Assembly (NCBI GenBank): GCA_964501315.1
Contig: CAZCSO010000050.1
Coordinates: 1-5,471 of the forward strand
DNA length: 5,471 bases
Direction of reading: 5' to 3'
Source of the DNA: UBA5603 sp964501315
GTDB lineage: Bacteria; Bacillota_I; Bacilli_A; Izemoplasmatales; Hujiaoplasmataceae
A program made the translations under genes and the position numbers. The notes under the pieces were generated by a model. That model saw only the letters and a list, made by a program, of their open reading frames with translations, had not been told where the DNA came from and searched no databases. Positions within the stretch are counted from its first letter, which is position 1. Each line of letters opens with the position of its first letter. Shown here one piece after another: positions 1 through 5,471 of the stretch.

Positions 1-6
1 ACCTAA

Positions 7-12
7 TCCCTT
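7..12 (-). promoter_or_regulatory. Possible Shine-Dalgarno site (AAGGGA) of the off-window gene
   Basis: AAGGGA lies about 19 nt downstream of the outward TATAAT and 6 nt from the window edge. A start codon just outside the window would be correctly spaced. The gene itself cannot be seen. Confidence 0.35.
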
Positions 13-30
13 GTAACTAAAAATTGGCTG

Positions 31-36
31 ATTATA
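31..36 (-). promoter_or_regulatory. Outward promoter -10 (TATAAT) for a gene beyond the left edge
   Basis: The minus strand reads ATTTTTGCGCTATAATC, with a perfect TATAAT preceded by a T-run and no obvious -35. This resembles Campylobacterota sigma-70 promoters, which rely on T-rich upstream DNA. It points out of the window and lies beyond the tpsB terminator, so it probably starts an independent transcription unit. The rest of 1-160 holds no gene that I can see. Confidence 0.5.
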
Positions 37-90
37 GCGCAAAAATGCTTGGATTCGGTTTTATTTGCATGAAATATCGCGTAAACGGAA

Positions 91-158
91 AAATCAAAGG
101 GGGTGAAAAGGAGGAGGCAAGGAGAGGCGGACGGGAAGAAAATTTCTTCTTCCCTCCG
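91..158 (-). terminator. Terminator-like hairpin plus C/U-rich, G-poor tail after tpsB
   Basis: A hairpin lies directly after the tpsB stop. GGGAAGAA (133-140) pairs with TTCTTCCC (147-154) around a 6-nt loop. CGGA (128-131) pairs with TCCG (155-158), extending the stem to 12 bp with one bulged base. In the tpsB transcript the next stretch is C/U-rich rather than a clean U run. By hand count, the complement of 91-135 has about 22 C and 4 G in 45 nt, a composition typical of Rho loading (rut) sites. Termination may be hairpin-aided, Rho-dependent or both. Confidence 0.55.
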
Positions 159-160
159 GA

Positions 161-1840
161 TTAGAACCGCATCATTCCCTGCAAGAGGAATTTGTTGGAG
201 TTGGTGTGGAATTCCGCTTCGCTCTGGGGGCGGCGTTCATCGCCGAACCCGTGCGCAAGGGTTGCTTTAAGGTCAAAATTGCCGTAATTCATGGCATACC
301 CTACCCCGACGGCATTGAGCGTGCGGATATTATCGTCACTGTTAAACGTCATATCGTTTTTCCATACTTTGGCATGGTCCAAAAAGATGCTGGTGCTATG
401 GCTGATCTGCCGCAGCGACGGGAGAGCGTAGATCAAATCGAGGCTGATCGCATACCCCTGGTCGCCGCTGAGTTCGCTGTCTTCGTAAGCCCGAACGCCG
501 TTGGTTCCGCCTACCGAGAGATCTTCGGAAGAATCGAGGTTGTTACCGAAGCTTTTTTGGGCTTTGCAAGTGCTCTGGAGGGTCATTCCGTCCCTGAGGT
601 ACTGGCTGTGCAATGCGTTCAGGGCCAGTTTGGTGTAGTTGCCTCCCGAATTGAGCCCCGCATCGTTGGTGATGGCCGTACCGTTTTTAAGTCCCAGATG
701 GCCGATCGTGTATCCCGCCGAAGCATACAGGCTTCCGGGAAGGCCGGCGAGCGAGGTATTACGTTTATCGCTTGCCTTGAGCGTCAGGGCGTCGAGCTGT
801 TTTTTCGCTTCATCGACGCTGCCGGGGGTTCCGCTGCTGTCCTTCATCTCCTTGTGGTCATACGATGCCTCGAGGGTCTGCGTATGGACGCGGGTCTTGA
901 TTGTCGGGTAACTGACATAGGCGCTGTAACTGTCGGTCCGTCCGTACGCGTCGTAGTTCTCGATCTCATCAAGGGTATAGTCGGTCATACTGAAGCTCAC
1001 CCCGCCTTTGAGTCCCGAATATCCCAGCGGGCGATCATACCCCAGGCGGATGTTTTTGAGATCGGCGGTGTTGGAGACGAGCCCGGTTATACTCAGGGTA
1101 TCGCCGATTCCGGTGAGGCTGTTGATGTAACCACCCGCACTCAGACGGTTCTCTCCGGTGTAGCGGCTTCCGTAATTATCGACTATGGCATAGCCGTTGT
1201 ATTTGGGCGTCGGGGAGACGGTGATGCGAAAGTCGCTGGTTCCGACTGCCTCTCCCGGGTAAACTTCGGCGTTGGTCACCTGCGCACCCGAGAGATCGTT
1301 GATGAGGAGCATCTGGCGCTCAAGGCTCATCGTGGAGACGATCTGACCTTGCTTGAGATGGTCCATGAATCCCTGTACTTCGGCGGTATCGACCAGAGAG
1401 CTGTTTTTCATGTCGAACGATCCGTACGTCCCTTCGATGATCGCAATCTCGACGATGCCGTTCTCCATGCTTTGCGCGGGGATATACGCACGGGCTACGA
1501 AGTAGCCGTTATCACGGTAGTATTTGGTGATTACCGATGCGACCTCTTTGAGAGCGTTGATTCCCAGTTCTTTTCCCTCGTAGGGTTTGACCAGTTCAGC
1601 CAGAACGTCCGATCCGAAAACGGTGTTTCCGCTGAATTTGAACGATTTTACAAAGACTTTTACCGTGTCTTTGGCTTCAAGCGGCGCTTTGTATTCCCCC
1701 GCTCCGACACTTGGCAGCGCTTTGGGTGTCTCAGGAAGCTTCGGCTGTTCCACCTGGCGGAGGATGTCTCCGGTCGTGGGTGCGGCGGCCATCAAAGAGA
1801 CCGATGCCAGCAGGGAAAGGGTAATGGTTCGTTTCATCAT
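161..1840 (-). CDS. TpsB-family two-partner secretion outer-membrane transporter (ShlB/FhaC/HecB family)
   Basis: This protein exports the adjacent TpsA across the outer membrane. Its 559 residues match the usual TpsB length of about 550-600. In order: a Sec signal peptide (residues 1-19, likely cut in MAA-AP); a short helix and proline-rich linker (about 24-55) resembling the FhaC plug helix and linker; POTRA 1 (about 60-137, with FSGNTVF and the YYRDNGYFVARAYIP stretch typical of ShlB-type POTRA); POTRA 2 (about 138-212); then a beta-barrel (about 213-559) opening with DNYGSRYTG and a GIGDTLS turn. VRAY at 449-452 corresponds to the VRGY motif of the channel-inserted L6 loop in FhaC. The last residue is Phe559, the C-terminal aromatic recognised by the BAM machinery. 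It begins 9 bp after tpsA. Two ATG codons in tandem (MMK) leave the start uncertain by one codon: the ribosome site is 6 nt from the first and 9 from the second. The family call is secure; the cargo pairing is inferred from adjacency. Confidence 0.95.
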   Translation of the reverse strand: MMKRTITLSLLASVSLMAAAPTTGDILRQVEQPKLPETPKALPSVGAGEYKAPLEAKDTVKVFVKSFKFSGNTVFGSDVLAELVKPYEGKELGINALKEVASVITKYYRDNGYFVARAYIPAQSMENGIVEIAIIEGTYGSFDMKNSSLVDTAEVQGFMDHLKQGQIVSTMSLERQMLLINDLSGAQVTNAEVYPGEAVGTSDFRITVSPTPKYNGYAIVDNYGSRYTGENRLSAGGYINSLTGIGDTLSITGLVSNTADLKNIRLGYDRPLGYSGLKGGVSFSMTDYTLDEIENYDAYGRTDSYSAYVSYPTIKTRVHTQTLEASYDHKEMKDSSGTPGSVDEAKKQLDALTLKASDKRNTSLAGLPGSLYASAGYTIGHLGLKNGTAITNDAGLNSGGNYTKLALNALHSQYLRDGMTLQSTCKAQKSFGNNLDSSEDLSVGGTNGVRAYEDSELSGDQGYAISLDLIYALPSLRQISHSTSIFLDHAKVWKNDMTFNSDDNIRTLNAVGVGYAMNYGNFDLKATLAHGFGDERRPQSEAEFHTNSNKFLLQGMMRF

Positions 1841-1846
1841 CGCAGA

Positions 1847-1851
1847 TCCTT
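1847..1851 (-). promoter_or_regulatory. Ribosome binding site of tpsB (AAGGA), overlapping the tpsA stop codon
   Basis: The tpsA stop and the tpsB Shine-Dalgarno site share bases in TAAGGA. A ribosome ending tpsA therefore sits over the tpsB initiation region, which is the arrangement of translational coupling. The site is 6 nt from the first ATG and 9 nt from the second, so both starts are possible. Confidence 0.7.
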
Positions 1852-2341
1852 ATCTTTTCTCATTTTCATTGTTCGGTTCAACGTTCATTCCGTTGTTCCC
1901 GCTTCCGCTCACAGCGTTGTCCGCAACGACGTAAAACTCCTGGCTGACCCCTTTGGGAAGGTTCAGTCCCCCGTTTACCAATTCGACCAGGCTGTCGTTG
2001 GCCAGCGGTACGCGGATATCGCCGGCTCCCTGTACCGTAGCGGCCGTCTGAAGCTGTTCCATCGATACGGTTTGTACGGGAACATTGCCATCGGCAACCC
2101 CTACAAGGTTCAACGTTCCGCCGCCGGTCGTCCCCTGGGGAAGAATGCTTTGCAACAGAGTGTTGTTTTTGGCTTGGGTCTGTATCTGCTGCGGTTTTGG
2201 CGCATGCGGTGGAACCGTTAGCGGTGCAGGCGGCGTTACGATTGTCGAGTTGACAATGGTCGTGACGACGTCAGAAACCTCTTTTTCCTGCTGCGCAGTG
2301 CTCGTTACAGGCGTGGTGGCCGCCGGCGCGGGTGCGGGTGT
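1850..2341 (-). other. TpsA proline-rich linker and C-terminal region (residues 917-1079)
   Basis: TpsA changes character at T917. A linker rich in Pro, Ala and Thr (917-966, with APAPAA and PPHAPKP) is followed by a region of about 113 residues that is not beta-helical in style. It includes SMEQLQTAA, IRVPLAND and a hydrophobic block at 1037-1055 containing LVNGGLNLPKG and QEFYVV, and ends in a polar Asn/Glu tail. The linker-plus-globular-end layout suggests a separate C-terminal domain that may hold the protein at the TpsB pore or be released. HMW1 anchors itself through a C-terminal disulfide loop; that is impossible here because there is no Cys. Any anchoring would need another mechanism. 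I recognise no named domain. Confidence 0.5.
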
Positions 2342-5089
2342 TAGATTTGAATAAACGACATTCCATTTCGTCGAGTTATCAGTGAAATAAAGGCTCGGAT
2401 CATAATTTGAACGCGTTTTGGAGATCACTTCCGTTCCCGGGGTAAATCCTAAAACCGCAGAATCTTTGTATCCCGTATAAACGACGATGCGGTTGGTCGC
2501 CGTAGGAGCGGAAATCGTGCCATTGTTCACGAAATTGTTTTCAGCCGTGAAAATCATGCCATTTCCCAAGCCTGTCGAGCTTGCCACGGTAACACCGCTG
2601 TCAATGGTCATGGTTCCTTGCGTTCTGAATTCATACGGGTTGGCCAACGATATGTCTCCAACGAATTGAACATTACCGGTTTGAGAAGCCGAGCCGACGG
2701 TAATTTTTTCAAATCCGCTTTGAATATTCGAAATTTCGGCCGCTGTAATATCCACGATTCCCGCTGCCGCGTTAGCGCTGCCGCCACCGATTTCAATCGC
2801 CTTGGTCGCGTCCCGTGCCTGCAATGCGAGACGGTTGTTTCCAGACACCGCACCGCCCAGATCGATTTTGTTGGCGGTAACCGTTACGTTCGAACTACCT
2901 GCACTGAGGGTATTTTTAAAATCGACTTTTGATCCCGTAAATGCTTTGGAATCGAATACGTTGATATCATCCAGATACAGATTCGCACCGAGTGCTCGCC
3001 CTCCGCTTGCATCCCATGAACCTGAAATAAATACGAACTTATAGTTTCCATCGGCCAACGCCGTAGCCGAAGAAGTCGTCCAAGGCTGTGCCGTAGCCGA
3101 GTTTTTCCCGGTTTTATCAAGAATGACCTGGGTAGCACCCGTCGCCGTATTGACCATGTACCCAAACACGTCATAGGCGTCGCTTCCGCCCGTAGCGGAC
3201 CATTTAAATGAAATTCCCTCACCTGCTTTGAGGCTGACTTCGGAATCACTGACCACATAAGGACCACGAATGACTCCATAACCCGCCGAGATACTTCCGC
3301 CGTTCGATGTCATCTGTAACGAATTGTTTCCACTGCCCGTATCAACGTTTGAACTGACTTGAGTGGTATAGCTACCCGGATACGGGTAATTATCATACGG
3401 GGCGCTGCCTCCGGAAGGAACGATAGGAGGAGCCGCCGTGTCATTAGGCGTTGCATATCCGGCAATGGCGCTGCCACCGTTGAGTTGAACCCCGGCATTC
3501 GTAACCGTCCATCCTGTAATCGTTGTCGATCCTTGCCCATCCGTTTCAAAGCTTGGATTGTTAAAACCTGACAACGCCGTCAGCAAAGAAACTGCACCGT
3601 CATAGATTTGATCGTTGGCAGTTGTAACGGACGTACCGTAGATATTGATGGCATTTCCTTTGACATTCAATGAGTCCAGAGCGGTAGTCGCTCCCACATT
3701 TCCGCTGAATCTAACCGTCCCCGCAAGTGCGTCAAGCGTTAAGGCACCGGCACCGTCAATGGTTTCGTTGAAGGTAATATTGCCTCCGTTCGTTTTAACC
3801 GAATTAGACGAACCGTTTAGAACCACATTACCGTCAAACACTACTCCCAGAGTATGGGCATTGCTATTTTGCGTGGCATCGATATCCACTCCGTTTTGCA
3901 GAATGATGGAGTTGTCGGCAGACAATGTCAACGTCGCATCCCCAGCCATACTTCCGGTGATGATGTCTTCATTCACATTGATGTTATTGTCCGCTTCCAA
4001 AAGAACACTCGTGCCTAAATCAAGTGCAGTTACAATTGACGAAGCAGCCACGGTCACATCTCCGCTTGTACCTGTCGTAGCGGGAGTTCCGGAAAGCGGT
4101 TCACTTCCGCCCGAAGCGATTGTTATATTGGTCGGATCGAGCAACCACGTTTTCGCTTTGATTGTTGTATCGCTTCCAATGCCGAGTTCTTGTCCCGACG
4201 TCTCAACAAACCCTCCTGCGGCATCGATGGTTCCGGATACGGTTGTTTTCCCTCCGTGAGCGAAAAGAACGACCTTGCCCGTCACGTCTTCGAGTGTCTG
4301 CGCTTCGATGATCCCGGTATTGTTCACCATACCGTCCAGGATGGTGTTGAGCGCCTGGGTGGTCAGGTAGACTTGACCTCCGTCGGCTTTGATAAGCCCT
4401 TTGTTCTCTACCAGAGCATCCATCGTTCCCTGATCGATGGTCAGCTTTACGAGAGAGTTGCCGTTGAGATTGAGACTGATCTTTTCGCCTGACGCCATCT
4501 GTACGTTCCCCATCGTCGCAACGATGGTCCCTTCATTGGCTACGGTTTTACCCATCATTGCCACGTAACCGCCGTTGCCAGCTGTAATCGTTCCCATGTT
4601 GAGGACGGAATTCTGGCTGTTACCTTCGAAGACATAGTTGCCTGATTGGAAGTTCGCATCGGTAATATTGAGCGTAGAGGCTACGATCCCCCCCACATTG
4701 ATTTGTGCGCCGTTGGCGAATAAAATCCCGTTAGGGTTGATGAGGAATACCTGTCCGTTCGCGTTCATTGCCCCTTCGATAAGAGAACGGTTGGTCCCGA
4801 TGACACGGTTGAGCGTAACCGAGGCGGCGGAAGGCTGTACGAAGTTGACCGTTTCACTCTTGCCGATGCTGAAATCCTGCCAGTTGATCGAGGCCTTGTT
4901 GGTAGACTGGCTGATGGTGGTAACGCTGCCGTTTTGGCTGATGGTTGCGCTGCCTGTCGTTACGGTACCTCCGCTTGGTGCGGCGTACGCGATGCTCGAT
5001 CCTGCAAGCAATGCCGACACGACAAGCGATATTTTTCCACCTTTGAGAATACGAAAACGCGAACTGTAATCCGAATTGCCCTTCATCAT
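1850..5089 (-). CDS. TpsA-family secreted haemagglutinin-like exoprotein (beta-helix adhesin, jelly-roll insert)
   Basis: This is the secreted partner of a TPS system, probably a surface adhesin or matrix protein; its ligand is unknown. In order: a signal peptide with a long polar n-region (1-36, cut at AYA-A); the TPS/haemagglutination domain from 37, with INWQDFSIG (67-75), LNRV (92-95), NPNGILF (117-123) and GGIVAST (132-138), the landmarks of FHA/HMW-type TpsA; beta-helix coils with the GGFVETSG and WLLDPTNITI (from W315) motifs seen after this domain in many TpsA proteins; more coils to about 507; a jelly-roll-like insert (about 508-713); further coils to about 915; a Pro/Ala/Thr linker (917-966); and a C-terminal region to 1079. 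It has no cysteine. It is much shorter than FHA (over 3000 aa) and shows no VENN motif or toxin tip, so a contact-dependent inhibition protein is unlikely. MMK at the start: the Shine-Dalgarno site is 4 nt from the first ATG and 7 from the second, favouring the second (5086). Function beyond the class is inference. Confidence 0.93.
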   Translation of the reverse strand: MMKGNSDYSSRFRILKGGKISLVVSALLAGSSIAYAAPSGGTVTTGSATISQNGSVTTISQSTNKASINWQDFSIGKSETVNFVQPSAASVTLNRVIGTNRSLIEGAMNANGQVFLINPNGILFANGAQINVGGIVASTLNITDANFQSGNYVFEGNSQNSVLNMGTITAGNGGYVAMMGKTVANEGTIVATMGNVQMASGEKISLNLNGNSLVKLTIDQGTMDALVENKGLIKADGGQVYLTTQALNTILDGMVNNTGIIEAQTLEDVTGKVVLFAHGGKTTVSGTIDAAGGFVETSGQELGIGSDTTIKAKTWLLDPTNITIASGGSEPLSGTPATTGTSGDVTVAASSIVTALDLGTSVLLEADNNINVNEDIITGSMAGDATLTLSADNSIILQNGVDIDATQNSNAHTLGVVFDGNVVLNGSSNSVKTNGGNITFNETIDGAGALTLDALAGTVRFSGNVGATTALDSLNVKGNAINIYGTSVTTANDQIYDGAVSLLTALSGFNNPSFETDGQGSTTITGWTVTNAGVQLNGGSAIAGYATPNDTAAPPIVPSGGSAPYDNYPYPGSYTTQVSSNVDTGSGNNSLQMTSNGGSISAGYGVIRGPYVVSDSEVSLKAGEGISFKWSATGGSDAYDVFGYMVNTATGATQVILDKTGKNSATAQPWTTSSATALADGNYKFVFISGSWDASGGRALGANLYLDDINVFDSKAFTGSKVDFKNTLSAGSSNVTVTANKIDLGGAVSGNNRLALQARDATKAIEIGGGSANAAAGIVDITAAEISNIQSGFEKITVGSASQTGNVQFVGDISLANPYEFRTQGTMTIDSGVTVASSTGLGNGMIFTAENNFVNNGTISAPTATNRIVVYTGYKDSAVLGFTPGTEVISKTRSNYDPSLYFTDNSTKWNVVYSNLTPAPAPAATTPVTSTAQQEKEVSDVVTTIVNSTIVTPPAPLTVPPHAPKPQQIQTQAKNNTLLQSILPQGTTGGGTLNLVGVADGNVPVQTVSMEQLQTAATVQGAGDIRVPLANDSLVELVNGGLNLPKGVSQEFYVVADNAVSGSGNNGMNVEPNNENEKR
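2951..3568 (-). other. Jelly-roll / carbohydrate-binding-like module inside TpsA (residues about 508-713)
   Basis: This segment of TpsA is unlike the short Gly/Asn/Thr-rich coils around it. It opens with NNPSFETDG (510-518) followed by a GWTV segment, and closes with ANLYLDDINVF (to 712). This opening and closing pair, NPSFE...GW...LYLDDI, is the frame of many extracellular beta-sandwich modules of the CBM type and of PEP-CTERM-associated jelly rolls. It also contains a Pro/Tyr-rich stretch (PYDNYPYPGSY) and aromatic residues such as FKWSATGG, YKFVF and SGSWDASGG that could serve in ligand binding. The flanking text reads as one split coil: VTTANDQIYDGAVSL (488-502) before it and FTGSKVDFKNTL (717-728) after it. 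The fold and sugar-binding idea are inferred from motif shape; it could be a purely structural domain. Confidence 0.6.
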
Positions 5090-5093
5090 TGAA

Positions 5094-5100
5094 CCCTCTT
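5094..5100 (-). promoter_or_regulatory. Ribosome binding site of tpsA (AAGAGGG)
   Basis: AAGAGGG lies 4 nt before the first ATG and 7 nt before the second ATG of the MMK start. Usual spacing is 5-9 nt, so the second ATG (complement of 5084-5086) is the better start. The protein differs by one residue only. Confidence 0.65.
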
Positions 5101-5112
5101 ATTTGATTGTTC

Positions 5113-5123
5113 GGGTATTACCC
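5113..5123 (-). promoter_or_regulatory. Short perfect dyad GGGTAATACCC in the tpsA leader
   Basis: GGGTA and TACCC flank a single central base, giving an 11-bp inverted repeat just downstream of the predicted transcription start. The one-base loop rules out a stable RNA hairpin, so if it matters it would be a DNA operator. It could equally be chance. Confidence 0.25.
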
Positions 5124-5132
5124 TGTGGTGGA

Positions 5133-5138
5133 ATTATC
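5133..5138 (-). promoter_or_regulatory. Likely -10 element of the tpsAB promoter (GATAAT)
   Basis: The minus strand reads GATAAT here, five of six matches to TATAAT. It would start transcription near 5126, leaving a leader of about 37 nt before tpsA. At the normal 17-bp spacing the -35 position has no TTGACA-like hexamer; it is occupied by the phased repeats instead, which suggests activator dependence. Confidence 0.5.
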
Positions 5139-5148
5139 CGACGATAGA

Positions 5149-5192
5149 GTTGCAATTGTGTTGCAGATTTGTTGTACGGATGTTGCATCGGT
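5149..5192 (-). promoter_or_regulatory. Four helix-phased direct repeats (11-bp period), probable activator binding array for tpsA
   Basis: On the plus strand GTTGCA occurs at 5149-5154, 5160-5165 and 5182-5187, with GTTGTA at 5171-5176: four copies starting exactly 11 bp apart. Read in the direction of tpsA transcription these are TGCAAC, TGCAAC, TACAAC and TGCAAC at the end of consecutive 11-mers. The last copy ends 10 bp before a GATAAT -10 element, and no -35 hexamer lies at 16-18 bp. PhoB/OmpR-family response regulators bind head-to-tail 11-bp direct repeats that replace the -35 box, so this is the closest known layout. The repeats are directly visible; the regulator type is inference. 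Confidence 0.65.
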
Positions 5193-5262
5193 ACGTGTAT
5201 CGACACTCAGACAACAAAGTACGGATACGTTTCTCGTGAAGGAAAAAGAGGGGAACAGAAAT

Positions 5263-5471
5263 CTATCGGCGAAGATGCTCGATCGCTTCGACCACTTCGT
5301 CGATGATCCAGTCAGGTGTAGATGCCCCTGCACTGATCCCGCAGAACTCTTTTCCGCTGAACCAGCCGGGCTCGAGATCGTCTTTGCTCTCGATATGATA
5401 ACTGTCAGGGCAGAATTCTTTGGAAATGGCGTAGAGCTGTTTGGTGTTCGAAGAGTTTTTGCCGCCGATGA
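5263..5471 (-). CDS. ispH: IspH (LytB), 4-hydroxy-3-methylbut-2-enyl diphosphate reductase, C-terminal 68 residues only
   Basis: This enzyme makes the last step of the MEP isoprenoid pathway, reducing HMBPP to IPP and DMAPP with a [4Fe-4S] cluster. Only the 3' end is in the window; the gene continues past the right edge and the first complete codon starts at 5469. Two hallmark substrate-binding segments are visible. IGGKNSSNTKQLY (5431-5469) carries the Ser-Ser-Asn that correspond to S225/S226/N227 of the E. coli enzyme. CGISAGASTPDW carries the AGAS serine that corresponds to S269. Both contact the diphosphate. The cluster cysteines lie in the missing part; the Cys in CGISAG is not one of them. 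The protein ends soon after the last helix (AIEHLRR), without the extra C-terminal tail of E. coli IspH. It is co-directional with tpsA, with 173 bp between them and no clear terminator, so some read-through is possible. Housekeeping gene, unrelated in function to the TPS pair. Confidence 0.95.
   Translation of the reverse strand, partial: IGGKNSSNTKQLYAISKEFCPDSYHIESKDDLEPGWFSGKEFCGISAGASTPDWIIDEVVEAIEHLRR

Noticed and set aside
206..2221. A 671-codon plus-strand open frame opposite tpsB and the end of tpsA
   Set aside because: It is codon-aligned antisense to two clear genes that share the same register. It stays open because those genes lack TTA, CTA and TCA codons, and it closes opposite a CTA Leu codon in the linker. 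The translation has no recognisable domain and no supporting ribosome site.
1850..2341. Contact-dependent inhibition toxin (CdiA-like) C-terminus with immunity gene
   Set aside because: There is no VENN-type boundary, the protein is short, and tpsB rather than a small immunity gene follows immediately.
3645..4259. A 204-codon plus-strand open frame inside tpsA
   Set aside because: It lies wholly opposite the beta-helix coding region and its low-complexity Pro/Val/Ser-rich translation is the expected reverse complement of Thr/Asn/Gly-rich coils. The shorter plus-strand frames were rejected on the same grounds.
5133..5170. Sigma-54 or sigma-28 promoter for tpsA
   Set aside because: The TTGCA elements recall a sigma-54 -12 box, but the GG of a -24 box is missing and the spacing is 11 rather than 12 bp. 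TCGGATAA resembles a sigma-28 -10, but no TAAA lies 15 bp upstream.
5196..5207. GTGT-ATCG-ACAC imperfect dyad upstream of the phased repeats
   Set aside because: The arms are only 4 bp and do not extend, so it is expected by chance in a region of this length.
5118..5333. A 71-codon minus-strand open frame spanning the ispH end and the promoter region
   Set aside because: It overlaps ispH in another frame, runs across the repeat array and promoter, and its translation shows no family features.

Overview
The window holds one complete two-partner secretion (TPS, type Vb) locus on the minus strand, flanked by the 3' end of ispH. Reading along the minus strand, from the right edge to the left, the order is: the end of ispH (4-hydroxy-3-methylbut-2-enyl diphosphate reductase); a 173-bp intergenic region with an ordered array of repeats and a likely promoter; tpsA (a 1079-aa secreted haemagglutinin-like beta-helix protein); a 9-bp gap; tpsB (a 559-aa POTRA plus beta-barrel outer-membrane transporter); and a 160-bp region with a terminator-like hairpin and an outward promoter for a gene beyond the left edge. 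I see no gene on the plus strand, no RNA gene, no insertion sequence and no CRISPR array.

The organism is a Gram-negative bacterium, because it has a two-step (Sec plus outer-membrane barrel) export system. The short IspH C-terminus, the T-rich upstream plus TATAAT promoter style and the TpsA sequence style suggest a Campylobacterota member of the free-living sulfur-oxidiser type (Sulfuricurvum/Sulfurimonas-like). This is an inference from remembered family features, not a search result.

The genes work together simply. TpsA has a Sec signal peptide and an N-terminal TPS (haemagglutination activity) domain that TpsB would recognise in the periplasm through its two POTRA domains. TpsB then threads TpsA through its 16-strand barrel to the surface, where it should fold into a right-handed beta-helix. 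The tpsB ribosome-binding site overlaps the tpsA stop codon, so the two are probably co-transcribed and translationally coupled.

The TPS class is well known. Two things stand out as locus-specific. First, four GTTGCA-type hexamers lie at exact 11-bp intervals just upstream of a -10 element that has no -35 partner; this is the layout of a PhoB/OmpR-type activated promoter. Second, a roughly 205-residue jelly-roll-like (carbohydrate-binding-like) module sits in the middle of the TpsA beta-helix and appears to interrupt a helical repeat. tpsA also looks mosaic in base composition, with a sharp change at the start of its proline-rich linker.
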